Below, one piece after another: positions 37,601-50,100 of a DNA stretch of 64,000 nucleotides; positions within the stretch are counted from its first letter, which is position 1; each line of letters begins with the position of its first letter. The notes under the pieces are model-generated. The model had not been told where the DNA came from. It searched no databases and saw only the letters and a program-made list of their open reading frames with translations. The stretch is taken from contig CAADRB010000002.1 in the NCBI GenBank assembly GCA_900708905.1, positions 5,527,390 to 5,591,389 on the forward strand, read 5' to 3'. The position numbers and the translations under genes are program-made. This DNA comes from Hymenolepis diminuta (lineage: Eukaryota > Platyhelminthes > Cestoda > Cyclophyllidea > Hymenolepididae).

Positions 37601-40600
37601 GAGAATTCTATTTCTTTTAAGGCTTTCCGAGTAAACGATTACTTCAGATGTCGGATCTCTTCATGGTTAAAGGTTCAAAGTTGAATGTCGTGTATGTAAA
37701 TATGTACCAATTTCAATTTTACTACTCTTCTTACTGGTCAGAATAAACCAACACGGTTGGTCAATTCTATCATATTATATTCAAGGGATATCGAACCTAT
37801 GACTTCTGACCTTCCTGACGACCAATTAAGCCGCTTCCAGGTTTTCGATAAGGGAGAGGATTTGGTTTACAAGCTTTTTTAACAGTCGCTCACTGTTCAA
37901 CTCAAATTCTTATCTTTTGTTTTTCTCCTCTGTACAGATACCCCAAGGAGTTGCAGTAACCCGATTGCCTAATGGCGGTTGCCCCATCCTGCCAAATAGC
38001 AACATTGCAGCAGCAGGTTCAGTCAACCCAATTCCAGCCCCATCTCCAACAGTTGCTATGGCGACGGCGTCAACTCCACCAGTTGCCGTATCAACTGGGT
38101 GCAATGGGTCCCCTGGACCGGCCCTCCAGCCTGCAAAGCCTATTCCTCCTCCTCAGTCTGCCACCAGAGCCGATCCAGAGTCTGTTTTGCGCCAACTGAA
38201 TCAGGAGATTAACAACCTGCAAAACATGACTACTCCCTTGAGTGACCAACAAAAGACCCGGCTGCAGAAACTAGTTGACGCGCGAGATAAAGTCCAGCGA
38301 AGTATTGAACTGAATAGGACTAAAGCTGCAGCAGGTATTGCTGGTAGTGTTAGTAATCCTTCTGCTGTTATCAGACCTGCGATTGCGTCGCCACAGAATG
38401 CTGCTCTAAGGCCCCGACCTCCTGGTCCCCCTACGAATATTCTACCGGCTGTGGTAAGTCATTTTCTCTCTCTCTACCTGCGTTTCCCTTTCTCCATATT
38501 CTGCCTTTTTGTCATTTGGCCTGACTGCTGTTTGTCTGCTCATAGCCTCTTATAATTCTTAAACCGGTGAGATTACTGTTGGTAGATTGAATTAGTAGTA
38601 GTATACTTAGTTGTTTCACTCCTCCGCACTGTACTTAGTTTTTATTTAGTTTTTATTTACCGCATCTGAAACTATTTAAGCCATAGTAGACATACTTTTG
38701 TAGAAGAGGTTGTAACTTCCAGTCACTATCGTAAGATAGAGTAGTCTTGCTACTCCACCGCCCTTCCTATCTTCATTACCTTCACCAAGAGCAAAATGGA
38801 AAGAATACAAGGTCGTGCTGTGCAGAACCATATTAATAAGAAACCCTGCTGGTGGCGCAGTGGTTAAAGTGCATGCCTGTGGAGTCAGAAGTCCTTGGAT
38901 CGACGCCCATTGGTGCACACCCAGTGAACTGAATGGCCAATTGTACTGGTTAACTCCGGTCAACAGAGAGGAAGTAGAATATGGATCTTTCAGGGCCGCT
39001 CCAGAATATCTCTCAACTCTGAATACCTTCCTTAGTGGACTTGGGAAGCTTATAAGAGACCAGAAAAACGTCAATTATGTAACCGATTAGCTGAATTTGT
39101 GTGTGTCAACTAAGAAGTAGGTAAAGAAGCGAGGGGTGCTTAATCGAAGAAAAATATGGAAGCGCGAATGTGGATTTGTAGATTGATCGTTGCAGAATCA
39201 TTTTTTACGATTTTTACGAAGATATCCTAGCCAAAAGAAGGAGAAACACAAGTTCTCGTTATAGTGAAAACTTATTGGAATTCAATTCGAACTATGTGCA
39301 TTACGTTGTAATTCTTAATGGTTCACATAAATAATTTGAAGAATGAGCGTTACTTTCAATTATAATGGGAAGAAAACAGAAAATTGAATATTAATTTAAT
39401 CAAGGGAAGCTAATGATCATTCATAACTGGATTTTCACCTTGACAAAGTTATTGCTTTTTGAGAGATTTCCTAACATCGAACGTGTTTCATGGTCACTAA
39501 AGACCATGACCTTTTACTGTCATGATAATGATGTACGCCTTCAATAAATTTTTAGACCAATCGCTTAGCGCTCTTATTGAGTTGGATTTCTCTTGTATCA
39601 AGTATCAGTAATTGCAGATACTCCAAATTATGATACACTATTATAAGAACTAGATGTGCGTCGAAAATGTGATAGTCAATGTACACGTCCGTCAAGTCAT
39701 AGGCAATTTACTTGATACTCATGAATGCACTAGTAAAAAGAAGTTAGTGAAGTAACGTTAGAATGCAAGCAAATAAGCTTTGTGAAACTAGGTGCGTGCT
39801 ACTGCTAATCTCTCGTGTTACTTTTCAGTAGCATTTTAAGGCCAAGTTTTGGTGATTATGAAGGTGCATTATCAGATTATGATCCCTTAAAAAGTCCTTT
39901 CTTGAGCGTGTTCTTGCTTCTGGGGCTTTCGGGTAAGTTCCAATGAAAAAGAACTTTAATCTATCTGCAAGGTCCAGAGGAAATGAAACCTTGAGCTAGA
40001 GAAAAAAGACGTTTATTAGAAGTTGGAAAATTGCATTGAACTAACCCCTACCTTCAAAATATCAAATAATGTACTCTATGTCTCCTCGTTTTTATATTAG
40101 CTGTAATAATCGACTGATTAAATAAACTTACAAAACCGAGTAAAATTTCGTGTACTGGAATTTAAGGTTATGTACTCACTCGTTTGCATTGTGTTGTTGA
40201 AGCTTTTTAATTGTACCAACGGGATCTAAAAACCTCATTTCGGGCTGAAGAGAAGGTAGTGTTGTTACTCTCGTCTACCTCAGTTTTGATTAGCGGTAAC
40301 CTCATTGAGACTTTTTTGACGTGTGTTATGCTAAATTCATATAGGCTCGTATCATCCTGCTAGTTTCTTTACTATTTTAAAGACAAAATTTACTAGTTGC
40401 AGTTTCTGCTAACTAACGTCTACGTAATTTCAAAGAGGGATTTTTTTTTGAAAATGGTAAATTCTGGGGTATACTTTATTTTACTCTCAGATGATTGTAA
40501 ACTGGGTTATGAAACGTGGGATTAGGAAAATGAAGATTAACGCAAACCCTCGCTCTTGAGAACCAATATCTGCCACATTTATCCGGGGACCTTTATAACT

Positions 40601-43600
40601 GAGCGGATTACTTGCAAATGCTCTAGCTATTAAGGAAAAAGTGTAAATCTCAACTTGGGTTATTCACAATCCGCTTCCTTGCCTCGGTAAATGTTATATT
40701 GAAGGTTTTACACCCCCTGTCAAAATCAATTAACTAGTTGGTCATCCACTTTTGTCATAGCCGCTGCTTTATAGGGTATGACACTGTTCACTGCACCCAA
40801 GATGATAGGCCCCAATCCAGTGGTAGAAGACTGGATAGTTTGATGGGAGATTACGGTATTTATTGGGTTAAAGAAGTCAAAGCAGTCGCGTGGGATGGTA
40901 TTTTCATACAGGGAATTTTTGCAGCAAGTTTAAAGTGAGGAAGAATTACAAATTCGTATGAAATTACATGAACGGCGATCGAGGAGCAAAAGTTACACAT
41001 GCTAAGATATTTTAAAATATCGATTTAGGGTTGTCGATGCCGCTACAGCATTGAGGTGGTAGTAGACTTTTGGTGATCTAATGCAATTTGATCATTAATT
41101 CGATCTGACTTTGGTGATCTGAACAGAACTGGCACTTTCCACACACAAGGTGTTTTCCGTAGTGAACTTTTTATACGGATCCTATAGATTTACGAAGTTT
41201 TAAAAGAAGAAAGATGAGCAATATTCAGTGTTTATCAATTCTTCGTATGTAGTTTTTGTTTCTCCATCTCCCATCAGTTTGTTCCATGTTAACAATTTTT
41301 CTTGATGTTGCCTCTCTATCTGACTTTGCCATTGTTGCTCTTTTTTAGACTTCGATTGTAATAAATTTTTAGTAACTCTTTCCTTTTTCCTCTCTCTCTT
41401 CCTTGTGGTTTTCTTCCTTTGCATTCTATGTGTGTGAATCTACCTAGCTCAGTATACGGACCTCAGAAGTTCCAACGTTCCCTTCTGTAAGCTCCGTTTA
41501 GTTTGTTTGTGTTAATTCACTGTACTTTTTATTAAAAAGTAGCTAATATATTTTAGGCCAACAAATTCCTGTTTTTTGTTTGCATTATTTCAGCGCACTG
41601 AAGTGGTCAACTTACTAATGAAGCATCGTCTTCTGCCTGTGAATCAAACCGGAGGCGAGAGTGTCCTCGTCGAGTTTCGACTGAACTCTCAACGCTATCA
41701 GCTCTACTTAACTCGCACACAGAAAGCCGATCTAGAGAGTCTCCTCTACACTCTGCCATCAAATCAAAAGAAAGCCGATGTTCTCTTAGTGTATCAGACC
41801 GAACAGATGCGCTTCTTTGCTACACATCCTCGACCTGCGCCTCCAGTTGCTGCTCAACTGCGACTCGTGCGCCCACCTGGAAATCAGATTGCTCAGGCGG
41901 CACCCCAACCGGGGATTGCTCAGTCTACTCCTCATGTGCAGCCTCCTCCTCAACCTAGGTTGCCCCTTCCAATGTGTGTATTGGCTCCTGCACCTTCCTT
42001 GATGCCTAATTCAGCTGCTAATCCTGCAGGTAAGCTCTCGCTACTTATATACTACGTAAAATCACTGTCGCCGTGTGAGATGAACCATTATAAGAGAGTA
42101 TGTGAAAGTAATTTATATAAGTGACCTTAGTAGAGTTCTTGCTAAGGTCTCACTCTTCTAAATTTTCACTATCTTCACCACATAACAAGATAAAGAAGAT
42201 TGCTTGTTGAAGAGCTTTATTGAGTGCCAAGAGAAAGCTCGGAGAAATGAGAGGGTGATTGAGTGGGCGTGAAGGCAGATGCTAAGGAGTGAGTTAGACG
42301 ACTACAGATGGTTGATCATTCAGGTCATATTGACTCACTGAGTTGACAGCGTCGATTGTCGATTCAACCTTTGAGTGTAAACTTCCACTTTGTACTGTGG
42401 ATAGAAGGAAGGTATCCTGGGGTTTCTCTTTTGAAAGAATTGTATTCTACAATCCTTTTCTTGACCAGTGCGGTTAGCCATCCACATCACTGGATGTGTA
42501 TCCATCTCGTGACGTGATATTTACGTTCATTTCACGCTATCATTCCGTTAGAGAAAGTGTTTTCTAACACTCTTGGAAACGGAAGTAAACTACTGAAGTA
42601 TTGTCATGGAGTGTATTCTGGAGTTTTCTGGTGAAAACTTATCTTATTTTGGTTGGTAAGGTTGATGATTTCCATCGCTGAGTTGTATTGAAGAGTATTG
42701 TTCTCATAATTGCTGACTTTGCTACCGGTATAAATAGAAGTCTAGTAAATCATAAATCAAGTAACGGCATTAATTCTTTTTCAAGATCCTGGCTCCAAGT
42801 GTCCCCCTGTAAAAGTATCCGTATTCGGTTCTTCAATGCCCATAGTTCGAGCTACACCTCCTGCGCCTCCTCAATCTGTGGCTCCAGCTGTGAGTCGAAC
42901 GGCTCCTCAAAAGACGCCGAATCCACTTTCCCAACCATCTGCTCAACAGCTGCGCCGACATAACGCAGTGCGAGGTCTGTTTCACTCAGACCAAATGGCT
43001 TCAAACGCTCAACCACCAGTTTTATCAATAGATAATGCTGACGATGGGTCCACCAAGCCGCTTCCGACACTAGAGGAGCTAATCAATCTCCTTGCTCCCT
43101 ATCATGTCCAACAGGATATGGACAATTCACCGGCAGCATTGCAGAAAGGTATGTGAAAGAGAGAGGTAGAGAGTTGTAGTGACGTGCTAACGAGGAATAG
43201 ATTTTGAATATTTTGTTTTTCCCCCCTTCAGTGGACGATATATTGGATAAGGCTTTCAGTCAACTCAATACTAGAAAACGACAGACTGTGGACGCCATTA
43301 ATTCCATCCTTTATGTGGAAAAATGGGTAAGTTATTGCGTCTTGCTTTATTAATAATATAGAAAATTGTAGCAGACCAACCAAACATTATTCGAATAAGT
43401 CAAGTCTCTTGCTTAAGTAGGACATCATCGAGGTGGCTGAAAAGCCATCTAAGTTTAATAACAAACTATAAAAATATGTTATATACTAGTCTGTTTGAGA
43501 TTAGTAATTCTCGGGTGTTTTTTCGTGCTTATTCCCACCTCCTGAATGCTTCATGGTTAGCGTACACGTCTGCGAAGTCAGAGTTCACTTCCGATGGACG

Positions 43601-46405
43601 GTATGAATGATCGAAATAGTTAAAATTATTCAAATGGGGTTGCAGAGTTCTTTTTTCTCATCAGAAGAGGCTCCAGCATTCTGCTCCTGTCCACTATGGT
43701 TTTTGCAAACGCCTTCTTTAACTAGCTCGAGATTGACTGATTGATTTAAATAACTACATAGTTGAATATATAACTTCTCTGCAAAAAATTTTCTCATCAA
43801 TTTGCGCCTAAATTTCATAAGTAGGAAAATATTTGACACATTATATGACTTGAAATGCACCACGGCTCTCGTGGTTAACTAATCACTGCAATTCTTTTGA
43901 CTTTATTTGAAAAAACAAAGTAAGAAGTTTTAATCACTTTTCAATTACCTTCAAAACTAGCCTATGAATGAACCATTACACACAGTTAAATCAAAGCACA
44001 TTTAAATTTGATGTGTTTGATCGTAATGTTCCATTCTTTTATAATTTGAAGATATTAAGAAATCAGAGTTATAATAATCTCCCTCTTGAAAGTCTCCTGA
44101 GGAATTATCTAATCTTGGTTCTAATCTGTAAATTCTCTTCTACAAGATTTCAGTCGTGGTTGTCTTTATACCCTATTGTTCTTTACAGCAATTAATGGAA
44201 CGTCCATCCGTTGACCGAATACCACTCACTCGACTGTTAAGAGACGGTGAACGCGAGCGTTTGGAGGCAGAGCGTACCGCTTTCGATAAAATCACGACCC
44301 TCATGGCTGAGGCAGCACAACCTCCTTCAGCCAAGATAATTCGTCAGTTGCTGAACGATGCCGCACCCGACTTCATTCCTCTTGAATTTGACAAAAACGG
44401 TAATTCTAGACCGGCTATTCTTCAACTTGAGGAAGAGGAAGGGAAACTAGAGGAACGAATGGAATTGGAAAATCCTCGGGGCATTCCACCTGACCCTGCT
44501 TGGCCAACTTGGGAGATGGGCAGTACGACTATTGGCGTTGATGATGATGATGGTGGTGATATCGATTTTCGACCGCCATCTCCTGATGTCGATATTGCAA
44601 ATGCCGTGGTGGAGGAGGATGAAGTTCCAGATATTAGTCTAAATAAGTTCGGTGAACGTAGTACTATCCCTCCACTCAATGGTCTACCAATGGTAAATAT
44701 TTCTGCTTGAATGCCAGTAAAGTTCGCTTAAATATGCACCGTGCTCCCCAACAGAGTTAGAGGTCACGCATTTGGTGCTTATCGATGTACACTCGATTAA
44801 CAGAATGGCTTGGCTAATGAAAAGGTTTCGCGAAATTCGGGTTTCTCATCGGCAAGCCTCCATGATGTTACCCCTTTACCCCAAATGAGCCTTGGAAAAC
44901 GTTATGCTAGCTTTAACTCTTTCAATGGAGTGATAACTGTAAGGTATTGTGAAATACGTGCAAAAACCCATAAGATCTGGATCGCATATTATATCGCCAA
45001 TTACAGCTTTTTAGATAGACGAATTAGATGTCTTGACCACAGGAGAAATTCAATCATGCTAAAGTCGTCATGTCTCAAATGGAGTTTATCATGTCATCCG
45101 ACACTGGGAGGCTGAATGCCACAGAGGGCTGTAGGATTCCCTTTGACGGGCTTGAGAGCTATTATAAGGTGGTGTCCGAAATGCTAATATCCCTAATATG
45201 GAAAAGGGATATGATTTGTGGAAGTATATCGTGAAAGAAGCTAGGAGCCAAAACGATGTCACTGAAAAGCCTGTTAACCTTTACAAACTTCACAAAGAAG
45301 ACAGGAAAGGTAGATTGACTTTGGTGTGAATACTTGTATCAAGAGAGAACATGGGGGCACTTGTCTCCCAGTAAGTAAGCTGAAAAAGTGCGACTGGAAT
45401 AGCAAGAAATTCGATTTCTACTATCCTCCTTTATTAACCAGACTTAATTAGTTCAGTTAGTCATTCTGCTTACAGAGTACACATCGATAGTTATCGAACA
45501 CATGATCTTCAACTTCGTAGCCGACCATGTTGACCACTACGACACCGGCACACGTGAGTGTGTCTTTTTCCTATTCAGATAGAAAAAAGTTTTAGTATAG
45601 CAATTCAATAGATGTTTCACAGCCACTATCCTGTTGAGAAAAATGTTACGCAAAGGCGTAGGGTTGTAACAAAGGTTGTTTTAATATTAGGCAACTCTAA
45701 CACTATTTCAATAAGGATTTGACATTTATATGCAAAATCGTCACAACAAATTTAAGTCTTTTATTTTCTTAATATCCATTTTAGTTTCTAACTTGCAATG
45801 AACCATTGTCAAGATTCAGCTCATAGGTTAAAAAGAGCTATGTCAGACTGCATGTTGTGTTTTGTGACCCGTCTATACCCTTAAATGTGAGATGGAGACC
45901 AAGTTTGAATGGGTTTGATGAAGAAATGGAATGAACGATTGGGAACGTGTGTACCAATCGTTTTGGAGATATTTGTGACCCGATAGTTGATGATAGCCAG
46001 TCTAGTTGATGACTGATCTTGGCACTATCTGCGCTTGTCATGTAAATATCAATATTGACTAATTGACCGTAGGTTAGGAGATTAACCAGATTATGAAATG
46101 TCACATTTAGCCTCTGTGTTAATCGATTATGGTTGAGAGTATCCCTTCGTTTCTGACGCTTTCATTCTTAACCTACTTCTAGAATGTCTGCTACGGTAGC
46201 TAACTATATGTTATGCTTTGATATTTGTCTTCAAATCTTTTTTCTCCATTATTTTCAGGACTTTCTCTCTCCCAGTACGTCAAGGACAGAGATGCCAAGG
46301 ATTCATCAGAGACAGTCAACCGAAGAAGATGGCTCTTGTCAACGGTTAAGGCACTCAGAAGATCCCACTGTAGATGAAGCGATTCGAAGTATAATCGATT
46401 TATAA
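34686..46405 (+). CDS. BICRA: BICRA/GLTSCR1-like subunit of ncBAF (SWI/SNF) complex, 5' end unresolved
   Basis: Exons: 34686-35021, 35093-35345, 37938-38453, 41594-42029, 42786-43148, 43232-43326, 44189-44692, 44804-44938, 46259-46405. Donors are GT and acceptors AG, with phases agreeing to the stop at 46403-46405, giving about 928 codons. The first 370 residues are disordered and Pro/Gln/Ser-rich with a short helical segment (SDQQKTRLQKLVDARDKVQR). Residues about 370-460 (RTEVVNLLMKHRLLPVN onward) form a folded block I cannot name. Residues about 608-720 are the GLTSCR1 domain: TLEELINLLAPYHVQQ, VDDILDKAFSQLNTRKRQ, then ERPSVDRIPLTRLLRDGERE. An acidic, Asp-rich stretch follows near 775-825, and the C-terminus ends VDEAIRSIIDL. 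In animals, BICRA and BICRAL scaffold the BRD9-containing ncBAF remodeler through this domain. The start is missing: no ATG opens the first listed exon, so at least one exon or a trans-spliced leader lies upstream. Confidence 0.82.
37745..37845 (-). repeat. tRNA-like SINE family A, head fragment (A5)
   Basis: Contains 'GGATATCGAACCTATGACTTC' and 'GACCTTCCTGACGACCAATTAA', matching the box B side of the family. It lies about 90 bp before the acceptor of BICRA-like exon 37938. Confidence 0.45.
38840..39060 (+). repeat. tRNA-like SINE family A, best-preserved full copy (A6)
   Basis: Reads CTGGTGGCGCAGTGGTTAAA then GTGCATGCCTGTGGAGTCAG and CTTGGATCGACGCCCA, like a tRNA with box A (TGGCGCAGTGG) and a degenerate box B. 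The body follows: GTGCACACCCAGTGAACTGA, ATGGCC, 'GTACTGGTTAACTCCGGTCA', and a tail with 'GGGCCGCTCCAGAATATCTC'. It lies in the third BICRA-like intron, on the sense strand, about 390 bp after the donor. Confidence 0.75.
39485..39620 (+). repeat. Dispersed repeat family B, variant with hairpin head (B4)
   Basis: Starts with an inverted repeat (CATGGTC, 6-base loop, GACCATG, 39489-39508), followed by CTTTTACTGTCATGATAATG. A similar hairpin with a similar continuation begins copy B6 at 55014. The rest matches family B only loosely. Confidence 0.4.
42370..42560 (-). repeat. tRNA-like SINE family A (A7)
   Basis: Tail first: 'GGTATCCTGGGGTTTCTC', 'TTTTGAAAGAATTGTATTC', 'CTTGACCAGTGCGGTTAGCC'. The reversed head follows, 'ATCCACATCACTGGATGTGT' and 'CATCTCGTGACGTGA'. 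It lies in the BICRA-like intron between exons 42029 and 42786. Confidence 0.65.
43545..43605 (+). repeat. tRNA-like SINE family A, head fragment (A8)
   Basis: TTCATGGTTAGCGTACACG and TCTGCGAAGTCAGAGTTCAC resemble the tRNA-like half of A6. The body is absent. Confidence 0.4.
45420..45565 (-). repeat. tRNA-like SINE family A (A9)
   Basis: Begins 'CTATCCTCCTTTATTAACCA', continues 'CAGTTAGTCATTCTGCTTAC', 'GTACACATCGATAG', 'ATCGAACACATGATCTTCAA', and ends 'TTGACCACTACGACACCGGC', which is the reversed tRNA-like head. It shares its terminal CCTCCTTTATTA block with A3. Confidence 0.6.
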
Positions 46406-46663
46406 AGAAAGAAATATTCGAATGTTTGTATATAGACAACTAATGAGAATGTACAGAGAAAGATAGATGTCGAAGACATATCGGGTTGATTTTCCATCTT
46501 CTCTCGACCGGTCTCGTTATCATCCAAATTCTCTCTTTGTAATATTCAGCTGCTGTGCATACTTGTAATTTTCTTTTGTATTATGCAAAATCCCTTTCCC
46601 GATGTTTGCTGCCAGTCTTTTATTTCCTCCTCTCTGTGGTTTCTCCGATCATTTCCTCCAAAA

Positions 46664-46702
46664 AATAAAACGGAAATGCGAACAAAACTGGAATGGAATA
46701 AA
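46664..46702 (+). terminator. Polyadenylation signals of the BICRA-like gene
   Basis: Two AATAAA hexamers, at 46664-46669 and 46697-46702, about 260-300 bp after the stop. The T-rich sequence beyond them would fit a downstream element. Confidence 0.55.
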
Positions 46703-47084
46703 GTTTCGAATACTTGCCCTTTTAACTGTGTTTCTTTTTTGATTTGTTGATACATTAATCCAATATATATAGCATAAACAGTCTATGAATGAGTGTTTGG
46801 TTGCAGTGGGTAAATAACGCGAAATTGAAAGAATTTGCGTAATTCCATCGGCAGAAGTTGGGACCATTCAGCAACTACCCGATTAACTATTGGTTGTGAT
46901 TAAATAAATAGTAAATATTGTTAATAGATGATTACTGATTACGTGAGAGTCCTATAGAAGTTAATTTGGTAGACAGAAAGGATCCGATTGATTTAATCCT
47001 CCTAAATGCATTTACTGATTGAATGACTGACTTTTTCCGGAGTAATTTCCGGTTAATTTAATCTTTTGGAATAAATTGTTACTG

Positions 47085-47115
47085 TGATTGATTATCTATT
47101 TTATTACTAACAGAT
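47085..47115 (+). other. Splice-acceptor-like site immediately before the PPCS start codon
   Basis: A T-rich stretch and TTACTAACAG end two bases before the ATG at 47116; TACTAAC also resembles a branch-point consensus. There is no room for a 5'-UTR of usual length after it. It would suit either a 5'-UTR intron or spliced-leader trans-splicing, which flatworms use. Not demonstrated. Confidence 0.45.
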
Positions 47116-50100
47116 ATGGATTCAGTCGAGACATGGCTAGACGGTGAGACGTCAGAATTCAGTTCATCAACAGACTGGCTAGACTTCATACGGCTAACTC
47201 AGGATTTTATAAAAAGATGTAGATCGGGGTTTCGAATTGCTTGTGTAACATCGGGGGGAACAACTGTGCCATTGGAGAAAAATACGGTCCGATTTATTGA
47301 TAATTTCAGGTACGTTGAAGATCACTATCAATTAAGCAATCATAATATCTGAATATAAAAAGTTATTGTTAAAGAGAAAATATAAATATGAAAAATATTA
47401 AATATTTTTCTTGACATATTTAATGCTTAATTATATATTTCCTTCCATTTTATTGCGGTAACAATTAACTATCATATTGTTTATTATGAACAAACTGAAC
47501 TTTTTATACTTTGTACATTTTTCATAAAAAATAATTTTTATAATTTTCCACCATAACAACGAGAACTTGGTATTTTCCTTTCTTTTAGCTTTGATATCGG
47601 TTTGCCGATTGTGATAGTTAAAAGTTCAGCTAATTTTAAAGCTAATAAACGTTATGCTATTCGAACAAGCGGATGCCTGGCTCTTATTATCTTTGAAAAG
47701 TGAGTATGCAGACTTGGTCTTTTTGGTTGAGGATTTTCGCCTTTTTGATCAGTCCAAATTGAAGAGTATACACTTTTTTACAGCAAGCATGTGAAGAAGA
47801 AATTGGCTATGCAAACACTTCCTTTTTTGAGTTGCCGAATGCACACTTTCATTTAATTATTCCAAATGCAAGGCTGCTCGACGAAATGAAATGAAAATGT
47901 TTCCATGGACATATCCTTCAAAAAAAATATATAATTTAAAGGTGGAAAAATGTCAATATACAAAAAAGGTAATCATAAAACCCCTCAGAGCTTTCTCTTC
48001 AATGCATGAGAATTTGAATTCTATTCATCCAATTCGTATTCTCGATAGGATCTTCAAATAAATGGCCTTAATAAAGTTAAATTTCCGTCCTCAACCTTCA
48101 AATCTGAATATACATTACCTTGAAGTCTCTCGAAGATGGACTAGCATCATATTTAATACTGAAATTGATGCCATTCCGATCTGTGGCAGTTTAATTACTC
48201 TTGCTATTTTTTCGTATTGATATCGCGGTTTCATAAGATAGGTAGCTTATTTTGTAGATCATTTCACATTTTGTAACAAAAGCATTAACTTTGTGATAGC
48301 CAAATCTACTCTTGGTGACTAATTTTAAAAAAATAGGATTTGCTAAAATTGCCCCCAAAGTATTTTCAGATTATACGCTTTCCACTCAAATACATACTAC
48401 TTGAAGGAAAATATTTTTCAATCTGTTTTTATTGCTGAACATCCAGTTTTTTTATTTTTGTTTCTCCTATTGAGCAAAAGAGGTTTCCTTAGAAATTTGG
48501 AAATGCTTTAAATGATTTTGAGAGTACCTTTGAGGAAAATTTGGTCACTGTTTTACTTTCTTCTTAATTGCCACATTTCAAGCTGTAAATTCTCAATAGT
48601 TATCAAGGATAATGAAAGCTCGGCTGCTGAGTACTATGTGAATGATAATCTTAATTCTTTTGTATTTTCCATTGGAGAGTTTGCCAATTAAGTTCCAATC
48701 GAACTATCTTGAGTTGTCCGAAGGCACTGAGCTGCTTAAAGAAAACGTATTTGGGTACCTTCTGTGAGGAAAATATCGGCTTATTAACACGCTTAATTAA
48801 TTAAATTTATTCATTTAAGGCAGTTAATGTAAAAATATCTCCATTATACTTTAGGGTTATTGACGGTTGACTAGATTCAAGATTTATTAAGAATCTATTT
48901 AAATATATGGAAATATCCAGACGATCAGATATGATATTTTTACATCAGATCAAAGTTATCCGAACGTAAAATATTTTGGTGCCTTTTTTATTTGCTCTGC
49001 TCACGTCGACATGTTCTTCATACCTATTTTCTGTACGTCACTCAAATAAACTGGATATTTGGGTGGGTATCTGACATTCGGCTGTGTAACTTTGCCTTAC
49101 TTCCTTACTTTTATGCTAAAACAAATGTATACACGTTTTTTGATACCCATTATGTGATGTCCTGATCTGCGCTTTCTTTTACCGCACGTCCATATGTATG
49201 TTTCTCTTTAGGTATCCCTTGTGATACGTTGCTATTGGCCTCGATTCCCCTCTATTTTGTTGTTGCCTTACGTGATCAATGACCAAAATAAATGTGCCTA
49301 TGTTTTTTTCCTGTTAATTAGTCCCTAAATGGTTGATAAATTTTGCTCTAATTTGATATAAGCCATTCCTTTTTAATACCAGCTATTAGTTATTTAACAA
49401 ACACGACTTTAATAGGATCAGAATATTAAAGTGGTGTTGCACATTATATAGGCAATTAACTTCAAGAAATTTAATAATCAAAACATTTTTAAGTTAACAA
49501 ATAATCACCGTTTATCACTTCTATATTCACCGTCATCTGAATGAGACTTGTATCAGATCACTGTGGGGATTTAAAACCTCTAAGTTTCCTCAGTTGAATA
49601 GGAGCTTATTAGAGAAGAGATACACAACTTAATGAAATAAGAGTGTCAAAACGTAAATGATGGGAGAGTGAAGACAGCATGAATATACAGCTTGTGTGCT
49701 GTTGGCCGCTCATCTGGGCTTCTCGATAGTTTCTACAAACCTTTGGACACCGATTGACTTCTCTAACTGTGCTGGGTGCTTATGACAAGGAAGAATATAA
49801 TTGTGAAGGGGAGGGGAAGAGTTACATTATGTAGTTATTTCTAATTGGCTGGTAATATCATAAATATGAAATGTTCTGGTTTGTCATACCAACTCCATAT
49901 ATGCCACTTATAAAGCAAACCTTTGTCATTCTCTTATTAGTACGGGCTCTCGTGGTGCCGTAAGCGCCGAATACTTCCTCTACCAGGGTTATGCAGTGAT
50001 TTTCTTCTTCCGCCGAAATTCCATGATTCCCTTCACTAATCGTTGCTGTCCGCCAGGTGGTTCCTGTTCTTCCACACTGGATTCCTGGTTCGACTTGAAT

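Noticed and set aside
41200..41424. Lys/Arg/Glu-rich frame on the minus strand
   Set aside because: Produced by a pyrimidine-rich intronic stretch read in reverse; no domain or splice context.
47600..47700. Possible additional PPCS exon after TTTCTTTTAG
   Set aside because: Joining exon 47309 to 49941 already gives the uninterrupted family motif DNFSTGSRGA in phase, so no exon is needed here.
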